A stretch of DNA of 64,000 bases from SpSt-398 sp033762195 (GCA_033762195.1 JANRLV010000058.1:1-64000); one strand, 5' to 3'. Shown: positions 36,347 through 44,714, counted from the first letter of the stretch. Translations and numbers: made by a program. The notes: generated by a model from the sequence alone, not told the origin.

Positions 36347-36354
36347 CAAAGATA
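36347..36354 (-). promoter_or_regulatory. -7 element of serS (TATCTTTG)
   Basis: On the minus strand TATCTTTG matches TAnnTTTG exactly. Its first base lies 24 bases upstream of the serS ATG, predicting a leader of about 10 bases. I found no convincing -33 TTG. Confidence 0.5.
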
Positions 36355-36437
36355 GTTGAATCCCCAGACAGAAATTCCCGCCATAATCAATGAAATCTAT
36401 CTTCCTTTGCATGTACTAAGAAAACTATTTTCACCGT

Positions 36438-36785
36438 ATGACAACATTTCAAGATGACCTGCAAACGCGTTGGTGGACCCTCGAAGCCCAATTGGTAGAA
36501 CGGTTTGGGAAAAAACCCGACCTGGAAACCATCCTGTTCCTGATCGGTATCCAGGAGTTTGGGCAGATAAAAGAAACCTTTACCAAAGAACAAAAACAAG
36601 ACCTGATGCACGTGGCCGTTTGCAGCCTTTTATCACAAAGCGGCTATTATACCCTGGAAGGAAAGGATCCGGACGGGTGGCCTCATTTCCGCCAGTTGAA
36701 ACCCATGCCCGAAATGAACGCCAAAGAGCAGGAGGATTTTTTAAAAGACCATATTTTGCTTTACTTGCAAGACCATCAATTCTGA
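36438..36785 (+). CDS. Conserved hypothetical cytosolic protein
   Basis: The 115-residue protein lacks a signal or membrane helix and is rich in Glu, Lys and Gln. It contains the ordered segments LETILFLIGIQEFG and GYYTLEGKDPDGWPHFRQL. I do not recognise a named family, though such short proteins are common near serS in this phylum as far as I recall. It is 6 bases upstream of the cyclophilin gene, so the two are probably co-transcribed. Confidence 0.7.
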   Translation: MTTFQDDLQTRWWTLEAQLVERFGKKPDLETILFLIGIQEFGQIKETFTKEQKQDLMHVAVCSLLSQSGYYTLEGKDPDGWPHFRQLKPMPEMNAKEQEDFLKDHILLYLQDHQF

Positions 36786-36791
36786 CAAGAC

Positions 36792-37496
36792 ATGATAAAA
36801 AAATGGATCATTGCCCTTGTGGCCGTTTTCTTCACGCTGTCCTTGAATGCACAAAAGGATTCTACCTTAAAAAAGAAGGACAGGAAACGCGATGTATTAA
36901 TACAAACCACTATGGGTGATATGGTGGTGCGGCTATCGGATTCGACGCCCTTGCACAGGGATAATTTCCTTCGCATGGTTAAGATCGGGTACTTTGATAG
37001 TTTATTGTTTCACCGTGTTATCAGGGAATTCATGATCCAGGGTGGCGACCCCGAGAGCAAGCGGGCTGCCAAAGGTCAGCCGCTGGGCAGTGGAGGGCCA
37101 TCGTTCCGCATTCCTGCGGAATTCAGACCGGGCCTTTTTCATAAGAAAGGCGTCATAGCTGCCGCCCGCAATAATAACCCCGAAAAAGCCAGCAGCCCCA
37201 GCCAGTTTTATATAGTTCAGGGAAAAAAATACACAGATGCTGAACTGGATAACCTGGAAAAAACCCGGCTTGAAGGCCGTTCCATTCCATTGGTACAGCG
37301 GGAGGTATATAAAACCCTTGGCGGCACCCCACAACTCGATCAAAACTATACCGTGTTTGGGGAAGTGGTAAAAGGATTGGAAGTAGTGGATAAGATCGCT
37401 GGTGTTGAAACCAGTAAAGGCCCCGACCGTGATCGTCCGTTGGAAGATGTACGCATCATTCATGCCCAACTGGTCAAACGGAAAAAGAAAGGATAA
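36792..37496 (+). CDS. Periplasmic cyclophilin-type peptidyl-prolyl isomerase
   Basis: The 234-residue protein has a signal peptide (about residues 1-20, ending LNAQ) and a cyclophilin domain. The hallmark FHRVIREFMIQGGDP (about residues 74-88), with the catalytic Arg after HRV, and SQFYIV are present. It speeds prolyl isomerisation of exported proteins. A stretch of about 35 residues between SQFYIV and YTVFGEV (containing LVQREVYKTLGG) is longer than in the minimal fold. That insertion is usual in Bacteroidota homologues. Confidence 0.9.
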   Translation: MIKKWIIALVAVFFTLSLNAQKDSTLKKKDRKRDVLIQTTMGDMVVRLSDSTPLHRDNFLRMVKIGYFDSLLFHRVIREFMIQGGDPESKRAAKGQPLGSGGPSFRIPAEFRPGLFHKKGVIAAARNNNPEKASSPSQFYIVQGKKYTDAELDNLEKTRLEGRSIPLVQREVYKTLGGTPQLDQNYTVFGEVVKGLEVVDKIAGVETSKGPDRDRPLEDVRIIHAQLVKRKKKG

Positions 37497-37551
37497 GAAA
37501 ATACAGTTTTACCCATCGATTTCTCATATTTGCAATTCAAAAATCACGCGC

Positions 37552-37929
37552 ATGAATATTCCCGCTCAACTTCGCTACACCAAGGACCATGAATGGATCA
37601 AACTGGAAGGACAGACCGCTACGATCGGCATTACGGATTTTGCCCAGGGTGAGTTGGGTGATATCGTTTATGTGGAGGTAGAAACCATTGGCAAGGCATT
37701 GGCTGCCGGTGAAATTTTTGGAACAGTGGAAGCGGTGAAGACCGTATCCGACCTGTTTCTGCCCGTTGCCGGTACCATCACGGAGCTGAATCCAGCCCTG
37801 GCCAATGCCCCGGAACTGGTGAACAGCGACCCCTATGGGGAAGGATGGATGATAAAAATGACCGTAAATAACCCTGCCGACGTCGATGCCCTGCTCGATG
37901 CGGCTGGTTATGAGGCAGAAATCGGCTAA
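37552..37929 (+). CDS. gcvH: Glycine cleavage system H protein
   Basis: The ATG at 37552 gives a 125-residue H protein, the usual length. The lipoyl-lysine is Lys63 in TVEAVKTVSDL. Other hallmarks are KDHEWI at 11-16 and NSDPYGEGWMIK near the end. It shuttles the aminomethyl group between P, T and L proteins. No other gcv gene is in the window. A CATATTTG element (37525-37532) lies upstream as a candidate -7 site. The gene is closed by a terminator. Confidence 0.95.
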   Translation: MNIPAQLRYTKDHEWIKLEGQTATIGITDFAQGELGDIVYVEVETIGKALAAGEIFGTVEAVKTVSDLFLPVAGTITELNPALANAPELVNSDPYGEGWMIKMTVNNPADVDALLDAAGYEAEIG

Positions 37930-37958
37930 AACCAGGAAAAACAAATTTTCGTATATCA

Positions 37959-37983
37959 AGGCGGACCCGGTCCGCTTTTTTTA
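37959..37983 (+). terminator. Rho-independent terminator of gcvH
   Basis: GCGGAC and GTCCGC flank a 3-base CCG loop (37961-37975) and are followed by a 7-base T-run. Confidence 0.8.
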
Positions 37984-37991
37984 TATCTTTT
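37984..37991 (+). promoter_or_regulatory. -7-like element of the ECF sigma operon
   Basis: TATCTTTT matches TAnnTTTG at seven of eight positions. It directly follows the gcvH terminator and starts 17 bases before the TTG start of the sigma gene. Confidence 0.4.
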
Positions 37992-38000
37992 ACCAACTAC

Positions 38001-38540
38001 TTGAACCAAAAAGGTACATACAGCGAACAGGAGCTGGTGGCATTATTGCGTGAGCAGGATGAGCCGGCCTTTGGTTATCTATACGATAACTATGCTGGTG
38101 CCTTGTATGGAGTAATCCTGCAGGTAGTGCATGAAACAGAGACCGCAAACGATGTTTTGCAGGAGGTCTTTGTCAATATCTGGCGCAAGATCCAGTTATA
38201 CGACCCCTCCAAAGGAAGGCTCTATACCTGGATGCTGAACATAGCCCGGAATGCCGCCATTGACAAGATAAGGTCAAGGGCCTGGCAGGATAGCCGGAGA
38301 AACCTGTCATTGCCCGATAATGTGGAAACCATTGCCGCTTCCACCGGACCAAAAACAGACGATGTGGGGCTGAAACGTGTGTTGGGAAAATTGAAAGAGG
38401 AACACCGTACCCTGGTGGACCTGTCCTACTTCCAGGGATTTACCCACGAGGAGATCGCCCGAATGCTGGACATGCCCCTGGGAACAGTAAAAACAAGAAT
38501 ACGAAGTGCATTAACACAATTACGAACTCTATTGCAATAA
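38001..38540 (+). CDS. ECF sigma-70 factor (SigK-like)
   Basis: The 179-residue regulator has region 2 (NDVLQEVFVNIWRKI, about residues 50-65) and region 4 (TLVDLSYFQGFTHEEIARML, about residues 137-156, then LGTVKTRIRSALTQLR). The only start consistent with the domain is TTG at 38001. The next gene encodes an RskA-like anti-sigma factor one base downstream, so the pair should form a membrane-tethered regulatory switch. Confidence 0.92.
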   Translation: MNQKGTYSEQELVALLREQDEPAFGYLYDNYAGALYGVILQVVHETETANDVLQEVFVNIWRKIQLYDPSKGRLYTWMLNIARNAAIDKIRSRAWQDSRRNLSLPDNVETIAASTGPKTDDVGLKRVLGKLKEEHRTLVDLSYFQGFTHEEIARMLDMPLGTVKTRIRSALTQLRTLLQ

Positions 38541-38541
38541 A

Positions 38542-39303
38542 TTGAACCTGCAGGAATACATATCAAGCGGAATCATTGAGAGCTATGTGCTCGGGCTCGC
38601 CTCTGAAGAGGAGCGCCAGGAGTTTGAACAGCTTTGCGGCCAACACCCCGAACTCGTTCAGGCCCGCGATGCGTTTGAACGCCAATTGGAGCAGCAGGCA
38701 CTTGCAAATGCCATTCCTCCCCCCTCTGCCATCAAGGCGAAGGTTTGGGCAGAAACAGGGCTTGAAAACAAAACCAACCTACGCCCCGTGGTGCGTATGA
38801 ACTGGATGAAGTATGCCGTAGCTGCCAGTCTGGTGCTCCTTGCCGGTAGCTTGTTCTGGAACCTGAACCTTCAAAAGCAAAATCAGGGTATTCAAAATGA
38901 ACTGGCCTCCGCCCGCGAGGATTTGAACAGCGTCCGCCGCTCCCTCGCCGCCATGGAAGCCGATGCGTCGGTATTGCAAAAACCAGGTATGAAAATGGCC
39001 GCCCTCAACGGTATGGACGCCTCACCCGCTTCCTATGCCACTGTTTACTGGGATACTGCCTCAAAAGACGTGTACCTGATGGTGAATAACCTTCCCCAAC
39101 CCCCCACTGATAAACAATACCAGCTTTGGGCCATCATCAACGGTCAGCCGGTTGACATCGGAGTACTCAGCATGTCGCAAAAACCTTTGCAGCTTTACCG
39201 CATGCGTAATACCCAACACGCGCAAGCCTTTGCCATCACCCTGGAAACCATGGGCGGAAGCCCGGTGCCAAAAGGAGAGATGTATGTTATGGGTAAATTA
39301 TAG
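38542..39303 (+). CDS. RskA-like anti-sigma factor
   Basis: The 253-residue protein has a short N-terminal sigma-binding domain (ESYVLGLASEEERQEFEQL, about residues 13-31). One membrane helix (about residues 90-108) and a periplasmic RskA domain (YQLWAIINGQPVDIGVL near residue 193 and AFAITLETMGGSPVPKG near 227) complete it. It begins with TTG one base after the sigma stop, so translation is likely coupled. It should hold the sigma factor at the membrane until a periplasmic signal arrives. Confidence 0.9.
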   Translation: MNLQEYISSGIIESYVLGLASEEERQEFEQLCGQHPELVQARDAFERQLEQQALANAIPPPSAIKAKVWAETGLENKTNLRPVVRMNWMKYAVAASLVLLAGSLFWNLNLQKQNQGIQNELASAREDLNSVRRSLAAMEADASVLQKPGMKMAALNGMDASPASYATVYWDTASKDVYLMVNNLPQPPTDKQYQLWAIINGQPVDIGVLSMSQKPLQLYRMRNTQHAQAFAITLETMGGSPVPKGEMYVMGKL

Positions 39304-39392
39304 TTTCAGGAAAATCAATCTTTCAATCCCGCAAATCCGAAATAGATAAACTTTCGTAATTAATTCGGACCAAATCCTGGTTCGTAGTTGGT

Positions 39393-39424
39393 AAGGGAGT
39401 CTTCATACGGAGGCTCCCTTTTTT
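39393..39424 (+). terminator. Rho-independent terminator
   Basis: AAGGGAG (39393-39399) and CTCCCTT (39414-39420) form a 7-bp stem with a 14-base loop and a T-run, after the anti-sigma gene. Confidence 0.7.
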
Positions 39425-39449
39425 GCCTTATCATTGCAGCAAAACAAGC

Positions 39450-39833
39450 ATGCTGAACCGTTTCCCGCCGTTTTTACCTGCCCTGCTCTGGACCATCCTG
39501 CTTACGGTACTGCTTTGCCTGCCTGGGGAAAAAATTCCCAGCGGGGGCTTGCTCAATATTCCACACCTCGATAAACCGGTTCATTTAATACTCTTTGGAA
39601 TCCTCACCATTGCGTGGTGTTATTTTATCTGGAAAAAAAAGACAGACACTCCGGCATCCATCCAAACCTTTTATACGATCAGTTTTCTTTCTTTGGTCTA
39701 TGGGGTCATTATGGAATTTGTACAAGCGAATTTCATCCCACACCGGTCATTTGATTATTGGGATATTGTGGCGGATGCAATTGGAAGTTTATTGGGCGGA
39801 TGGTGGAGCACCAGGAAGTATATAAAAAAATAG
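39450..39833 (+). CDS. VanZ-like membrane protein
   Basis: The ATG at 39450 gives 127 residues with four membrane segments and the VanZ-type pattern LDKPVHLILFGILT near residue 40 and FDYWDIVADAIGSLLGG near residue 100. The in-frame start at 39423 would be inside the terminator, so it is rejected. VanZ in Gram-positives gives low-level teicoplanin resistance. Here the function is unknown and the name reflects the fold only. Confidence 0.8.
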   Translation: MLNRFPPFLPALLWTILLTVLLCLPGEKIPSGGLLNIPHLDKPVHLILFGILTIAWCYFIWKKKTDTPASIQTFYTISFLSLVYGVIMEFVQANFIPHRSFDYWDIVADAIGSLLGGWWSTRKYIKK

Positions 39834-40256
39834 ACCCCTGTGGAAACAGGGGTCGCAACCAAAACTAACTGCTTATGAGAAAATTGACTGCTTTATTGAG
39901 AAGTTCTTTATTCTGACTATACTATCTTATAACGCAAATTTACTGCCAATATTTTGAAGGTCGCTGTTAACGAAAGTTTAAAAGCACCTTTTCGAAAATT
40001 CACCAAGCATTATTCCGAATGCTATTCCGTACATTTTCACTTCCTACTGACTGTAAACGAAAGATCTACAACTATATAACGTGGAAGAGGCCTGAATGTT
40101 GCACCTGCATTTGCTAATAAAATGGTAAGAAAACCACCTGACGCTCCAATGACAATTCACTGAAATACAGGTCTCTTCACTTCATAGATACAAAGAAGAA
40201 AAGGAGAATGCAATACCACTTTGTGGTTTATGCACAGGAGAGAGGGCATTGTGCAT
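39834..40256. other. 423-base segment without a convincing gene
   Basis: A perfect 8-bp hairpin (39833-39840 with 39847-39854, six-base loop) overlaps the VanZ stop. A 13-codon frame (39875-39916, MRKLTALLRSSLF) follows an AACCAAAACTAACTGC leader-like stretch. Two copies of AACGAAAG lie at about 39973 and 40057. A second perfect stem, TTATGCACA with TGTGCATAA (40228-40236 and 40250-40258), abuts the next terminator. Nothing else is recognisable. A small RNA is possible but unproven. Confidence 0.3.
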
Positions 40257-40284
40257 AAAAAAGGGCCCTTTTTAAGGGGCCCCT
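40257..40284 (-). terminator. Rho-independent terminator (minus strand)
   Basis: GGGCCCTT (40263-40270) pairs with AAGGGGCCC (40275-40282, one wobble) around a 4-base loop. On the minus strand it is followed by six T, closing the glycine-rich gene. Confidence 0.75.
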
Positions 40285-40308
40285 ATACAAGAAAATCACT
40301 ACCAATTG

Positions 40309-40929
40309 TTAGCCTCCGATCAATCCTTTCAGCATATCCATGACGCCACCACCGGATTGACGTTGCTGTAGATTGTCCTGGGAGCGGCTGGTGAATTTAG
40401 CGATCATGTCTTGCATATCAACATCGCCATCACCATCGGAATCCATCCCCCCACCGGTGAACCGGCTTACCAATCCGCCGATATCTAATCCTCCACCGCC
40501 ACCACTCTGCTGTCCACCACCAGAAAGGGAGTTCAGCAAATTACTAAGGTCAAACTGACTGTTGGCAGGATCATTGGTTTTGGAGATCAGCCCATTCAGG
40601 GTTTGAGGAATCAGTTGATTGGCCACTTTCCCTGCGGCTTGGGGGCTCATATTGTATTTGCCCACCAGTTTGCTCGTGAAATGGCCGATCATCATCGACA
40701 CCATTGGATTTTTGAGCAGGGAGGAAACGCCTCCGCCTTGTCCATTGCCCTGAAACATCTGGATGATGCTTTGCACACCACCACCGGCCATTACATTTTG
40801 CAAACCGCTGGCCACGGTATTCGTGGCTTCTGCTACCACTTCATTGTTCTTTTCGTTGGGAATGGCCTGATTGTCGATCACAGGCTCCTGGGCATATTCC
40901 TTCACCAGGTTAAATAGTTGGTCAAGCAT
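40309..40929 (-). CDS. Glycine-rich protein with an EF-hand-like loop
   Basis: The 206-residue protein lacks a signal peptide and membrane helix. A helical N-terminal part (about residues 1-130) contains a Gly/Gln run (about 55-70) and PMVSMMIGHF. It is followed by glycine-rich linkers and a DSDGDGDVDMQD loop (about residues 162-173) that fits the EF-hand or dockerin calcium-binding pattern. The remainder is Gln/Gly-rich. I recognise no named family. It may be a cytosolic calcium-binding assembly protein, but that is speculative. Confidence 0.6.
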   Translation of the reverse strand: MLDQLFNLVKEYAQEPVIDNQAIPNEKNNEVVAEATNTVASGLQNVMAGGGVQSIIQMFQGNGQGGGVSSLLKNPMVSMMIGHFTSKLVGKYNMSPQAAGKVANQLIPQTLNGLISKTNDPANSQFDLSNLLNSLSGGGQQSGGGGGLDIGGLVSRFTGGGMDSDGDGDVDMQDMIAKFTSRSQDNLQQRQSGGGVMDMLKGLIGG

Positions 40930-40992
40930 GATTCATGATTTTGATTGCATTCAAGTTAGGTATTTCGACCCAACCGTTGCATGACGAAAAAA

Positions 40993-42060
40993 TTAATTCT
41001 CCTGGCGGGTCATCTTCTCTGCATTCTCTGCAAACTGAAGGGCATCTATAAAATCCTGTATATCGCCGTTCATTACAGCATCGAGGTTATAGGAGGTAAA
41101 ATTGATCCGGTGGTCGGTCACACGACCCTGAGGATAGTTGTAGGTCCGTATCTTGGCGCTTCGGTCACCGGTACTGACAAGACTCTTCCGGTGCCGTGCG
41201 ATTTCATCTTCTTGTTTCCGTACCTGTTCTTCATACAACTTGGTACGCATCATCTGCATGGCCTTTTCCCGGTTGGCCAACTGTGTTCGTTCAGTTTGGC
41301 AAACGACCACGGTTCCAGTTGGCAGGTGGGTGAGCAATACCTTGGTCTCAACCTTGTTCACATTCTGGCCACCCGCACCTCCGCTTCGCGCCGTTTCCAT
41401 TTTCACATCGCTTTCACGGAGTTCAAAATCCACTTCCTCTGCCTCGGGCATTACCGCTACGGTGGCGGCGGATGTATGTACACGACCACTGGCTTCTGTT
41501 TCAGGAACCCGTTGCACCCGGTGTACGCCGCTCTCAAATTTCAGCGTGCCATATACATCATCTCCAATCACTTCCAACTGCACCTCTTTGTATCCTCCCA
41601 CTGTACCCTCGTTTTCACTCAGAATGGCCGTTTTCCAACCTCTCCCCTCGCAATAGCGGATATACATCCGGAGCAGGTTGCCGGCAAATAGACTGGCTTC
41701 ATCCCCGCCAGTACCCGCTCTGATCTCCAGGATCGCATTCTTTTCGTCCTGCGGATCCTTGGGTATCAGCATCTGTCTGATCTGCGCTTCCAGTTTACCC
41801 TTTCTTTCCTCCAGGTCGGGCATCTCCATCTTGGCCAGATCTCGCAATTCCTCATCATTTCCCCGAAGGGCTTCCTGATAGAAGCTAACATCCTCCAGCA
41901 TCTTCCGATAATCCATATACGCACCCACGATCTTCTCCAGGCTGCGGTACTCTTTGCTGGTGGAAGCAAACTTACGGCTGTCACCAATGATCGCCGGGTT
42001 GGTAAGGGCTACTCCCAACTGATCAAATCGCGCTTTGATGGCTTCCAGTTTATCCAGCAT
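40993..42060 (-). CDS. prfA: Peptide chain release factor 1
   Basis: The 355-residue factor recognises UAA and UAG codons and releases the peptide. The GGQ motif is in RSGGAGGQNVNKVETKV, near residues 229-231. The anticodon-like tripeptide region lies in domain 2. The overall length and the HRVQRVPETEASGRVHTSAATVA segment are those of RF1. It is divergent from the amidohydrolase gene, and a TAACTTTG promoter element lies about 100 bases upstream of its start. Confidence 0.95.
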   Translation of the reverse strand: MLDKLEAIKARFDQLGVALTNPAIIGDSRKFASTSKEYRSLEKIVGAYMDYRKMLEDVSFYQEALRGNDEELRDLAKMEMPDLEERKGKLEAQIRQMLIPKDPQDEKNAILEIRAGTGGDEASLFAGNLLRMYIRYCEGRGWKTAILSENEGTVGGYKEVQLEVIGDDVYGTLKFESGVHRVQRVPETEASGRVHTSAATVAVMPEAEEVDFELRESDVKMETARSGGAGGQNVNKVETKVLLTHLPTGTVVVCQTERTQLANREKAMQMMRTKLYEEQVRKQEDEIARHRKSLVSTGDRSAKIRTYNYPQGRVTDHRINFTSYNLDAVMNGDIQDFIDALQFAENAEKMTRQEN

Positions 42061-42139
42061 TTTCTTTTTGTTGATTCTTGTTCTTAAAACGAGCCAAAAG
42101 CCAATTGCTATTCGCTTTTAGTGCTCAGCCCTTTATCCC

Positions 42140-42160
42140 TAATTTTGGCTCGCAAAGTTA
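42140..42160. promoter_or_regulatory. Back-to-back -7 elements for prfA and the amidohydrolase
   Basis: TAATTTTG (42140-42147, plus strand) matches TAnnTTTG exactly and lies 35 bases upstream of the amidohydrolase ATG. TAACTTTG (minus strand, 42160-42153) also matches exactly and serves prfA with a leader near 85 bases. The two are 5 bases apart. No clear -33 boxes were found. Confidence 0.55.
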
Positions 42161-42174
42161 AATGATTTGACCGC

Positions 42175-43353
42175 ATGGGCTACCAAAAATTCAGTACAGA
42201 CGAAGTTTTCGACGGCCACCGTTTCCGGGGGTCCGGACAGGTTTTGATCCTGAATGAAAAAGACCAGGTAGAAGCCATCGTTCCACTGGCCGATGCGGGA
42301 GAAGATGTTATCCATCATCCGGGTATTCTTGTTCCCGGACTGGTCAACGGGCACTGCCACCTCGAGTTAAGCCATTTAAAGGATGTGATCCCACCCCATA
42401 CCGGATTGATTGAATTTCTTTGCTCCGTAGTCACCAAACGCGATTTCCCCGCCACCATCATTCAACAACGGATTATCGATGCCGAAAAAGAAATGTGGGA
42501 TAATGGCATAGCAGCAGTGGGTGATATCGGCAACACCGCCGATACCGCCACCATTAAATCAAATAGCCGGATCTATTGGCAGAATTTCGTCGAAGTACTG
42601 GGCTTTACTGATGAAAAAGCGGTACAAAATATGTCCCACTACCAGGCACAAGCCGATGCGCTGATCGCCGCTTGTGCCACCCGCGGTCATCAATGTCGTA
42701 CCACCCTGGTGCCCCATGCGCCTTACACCATTTCGCCGGAAACGTTCAGGCGGATCAATAAAGCCACGGCCGGTCAAGTGATCTCCTTGCACAACCAGGA
42801 ACATCCGGCAGAAGATGAACTTTACCGAAGCGGTGGGGGTGAGTACCTGCGGTTGTTTCGGATCTTTGGGATCGAATCCTCCCCTTTCCCCGTTACGGGT
42901 ATGAGCAGTATCCGTTCCTGTCTGCCTTTCTTTGACCAGGGCCAGACCATTTTCCTCATCCACAATACCTATATGCCCGAGGAAGATATTGTATGGGCGA
43001 ATGAATATGCCGCAACCCATGGCTTACAATTAGTGTATTGTTTTTGTATCAATGCCAATCTTTACATCGAGAATAAAACACCTCCGATCGATCTTTTTAT
43101 AAAACACAACTGCCAGATCATACTCGGAACAGATAGCTATAGCAGCAACTGGCAACTCAGCATCGCAAAAGAGATCGCGGCCATTCGAAAGCATTTTCCA
43201 CATATCCCACTCGAAACCATCCTTGGCTGGGCCACCCTGAACGGCGCAAAAGCACTCCGTTGGGATAATGAGTTAGGAAGTTTTGAAAAGGGGAAAAAAC
43301 CGGGAGTGGTAGTGCTGGAGTTGGAGAAAGGAGAGTCGAGGAGGGTTGTTTGA
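42175..43353 (+). CDS. Amidohydrolase of the MtaD/aminofutalosine-deaminase type
   Basis: The 392-residue metal-dependent hydrolase has the HxH metal motif (NGHCHLELSH, about residues 58-67), HAPYT near residue 182, a Zn-site His in ISLHNQEHP near 205, and the catalytic Asp in GTDSYSSN near 322. These define the amidohydrolase superfamily branch of chlorohydrolases, MtaD and aminofutalosine deaminase. The last would place it in the futalosine menaquinone route, but no mqn gene is nearby. A heptamer array begins right at its stop codon. Confidence 0.8.
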   Translation: MGYQKFSTDEVFDGHRFRGSGQVLILNEKDQVEAIVPLADAGEDVIHHPGILVPGLVNGHCHLELSHLKDVIPPHTGLIEFLCSVVTKRDFPATIIQQRIIDAEKEMWDNGIAAVGDIGNTADTATIKSNSRIYWQNFVEVLGFTDEKAVQNMSHYQAQADALIAACATRGHQCRTTLVPHAPYTISPETFRRINKATAGQVISLHNQEHPAEDELYRSGGGEYLRLFRIFGIESSPFPVTGMSSIRSCLPFFDQGQTIFLIHNTYMPEEDIVWANEYAATHGLQLVYCFCINANLYIENKTPPIDLFIKHNCQIILGTDSYSSNWQLSIAKEIAAIRKHFPHIPLETILGWATLNGAKALRWDNELGSFEKGKKPGVVVLELEKGESRRVV

Positions 43354-43550
43354 GGGCGGAGGGTGGAGGTTGGATGACAGAGGACGGAGGACGGATGACA
43401 GATGACGGAGGACGGATGACGGATGACAGATGACGGATGTTGGATGTTGGATGATGGATGATGGAATATTGTTGTTTAACTGCAGGATTTTCGACTCAGA
43501 ATATCGGTCATCTGTCATCCGTCATCTGTCATCCAACACCCTACATCCTC
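43352..43550. repeat. Heptamer-phased inverted repeat array D
   Basis: GATG or GAGG recurs in exact 7-base steps from 43352 to 43457 (sixteen units). After an AT-rich centre the complement CATC (once CACC) recurs every 7 bases at 43509, 43516, 43523, 43530, 43537 and 43544. The left arm overlaps the amidohydrolase stop and the right arm ends 46 bases before the next start. Confidence 0.86.
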
Positions 43551-43596
43551 CCCTTTCCCTATCTTCGTAATCAATCTCACCATTAAAACCCCTGCT

Positions 43597-44352
43597 ATGG
43601 AAGAAAACAAACCTCAAGAGGAGCTCTCTGGTCTGGAGAGAACCCTTCACCTTGATTTTCGCAATGAGAATGAGCAGATCTGGCTCACAAACCAGAACTC
43701 CCTTCGTATCCTGATCGGGGTATTGGGTATATTACTACCCCTCTTGCTTCCCCTGGTCATTTGGATTGATATCGGGTATTGGAAACCTTTGTATTCCATC
43801 AGCCATTATTATTTCACCCGGTCGAGCCCCGTGTTTATCATCATTGTCAGCCTGATGGCGATCTTTTTATTGGTGTACAAAGGCAAGAAACCCATTGATT
43901 TCATTCTTTCTTCGCTGGCGGGTGTATTTGCTTTGATCCTGGTGGTGTTTCCGACTGATAGTATCAGTTTTGTTTGCAGCGATCCGGATCACTTGTATTC
44001 GCTGGCCATCTACCCTGATAATTCTTTTCGGGCGGTGGTACACTATGTGGGTGCAGCTATATTCTTAGGGAGTCTGGCGGCCATGTCCCTTTTTCTTTTT
44101 ACCAAATCGGATAAACCACCGCATTTGCGGGGTGTACAAAAGCGGAGACGTAACCGGGTATTTCGTACCTGTGGCGTGATCATGGTGCTCGCTTTATTGG
44201 TTATACTGGCCAATCCCCTAAAGATCATCAGCAATGAGGATTTTGAAAAATACCATCTTATGTTCTGGATGGAGACGGTGGCAGTATGGGCCTTTGGGAC
44301 ATCGTGGTTAGTGAAGGCGGAGGTAATTTTAAAAGACAAACCCAAGTCATAA
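43597..44352 (+). CDS. Six-helix membrane protein of unknown function
   Basis: The 251-residue protein has an acidic soluble N-terminus (residues 1-40) and about six membrane helices. The loops hold SISHYYFTRSSPVFI and a conserved-looking FVCSDPDHLYSLAIYP segment. Spacing and polarity recall DUF998-like proteins, but I cannot confirm a family. A candidate -7 element (TATCTTCG, 43560-43567) lies upstream. It is convergent with the NTF2-like gene, 17 bases apart. Confidence 0.65.
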   Translation: MEENKPQEELSGLERTLHLDFRNENEQIWLTNQNSLRILIGVLGILLPLLLPLVIWIDIGYWKPLYSISHYYFTRSSPVFIIIVSLMAIFLLVYKGKKPIDFILSSLAGVFALILVVFPTDSISFVCSDPDHLYSLAIYPDNSFRAVVHYVGAAIFLGSLAAMSLFLFTKSDKPPHLRGVQKRRRNRVFRTCGVIMVLALLVILANPLKIISNEDFEKYHLMFWMETVAVWAFGTSWLVKAEVILKDKPKS

Positions 44353-44369
44353 GGCGAAAGGATCCGGGA

Positions 44370-44714
44370 TTATTTGGCTTGTTGTTCCATAAACGACAAC
44401 CGGTCCCAATACCCTCGTTGAAAGACGATCTGGTCGTTTTCTATCCAAAAGAATCCACAGCCCCGTAGTCCCTTCGGATCGCGCCATTCGAGGATACCGA
44501 CATTGCCGTCTTCAAAGATGTTTTCGACGATACAAACCATTTCGTATTTGGAGAATTCTTCGCGGAACATTTCGCGTATCCTTTCCCGCCCTTCAAATTT
44601 GCCGGAAGCGATCTGGTGGTTGACACAATTTTCATGATATAACCCGGCCAGGCCATCGGCATCGTATTGGTTGAAAAGTTCAACCCATCGTTGGAGAAGT
44701 TGTTTGGGCGTCAA
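44370..44714 (-). CDS. SnoaL/NTF2-like protein
   Basis: The 114-residue protein fits the SnoaL-like NTF2 fold: a helix (WVELFNQYDADGLAGLYHENCVNHQI), then EGRERIREMFREEFSKYEM and a beta-sheet end (GCGFFWIENDQIVFQRGYWD). Members are small-molecule isomerases, cyclases or orphan binding proteins. The start is TTG at 44714; no in-frame ATG lies upstream near it. The next gene upstream is the LuxR-type regulator, on the same strand. Confidence 0.7.
   Translation of the reverse strand: MTPKQLLQRWVELFNQYDADGLAGLYHENCVNHQIASGKFEGRERIREMFREEFSKYEMVCIVENIFEDGNVGILEWRDPKGLRGCGFFWIENDQIVFQRGYWDRLSFMEQQAK

Noticed and set aside
24349..43550. CRISPR or VNTR reading of the 7-base arrays
   Set aside because: There are no long spacers, the unit is only 7 bases and the arms are inverted, so a CRISPR array is excluded. 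A plain tandem repeat would not explain the opposed arms in all four places.
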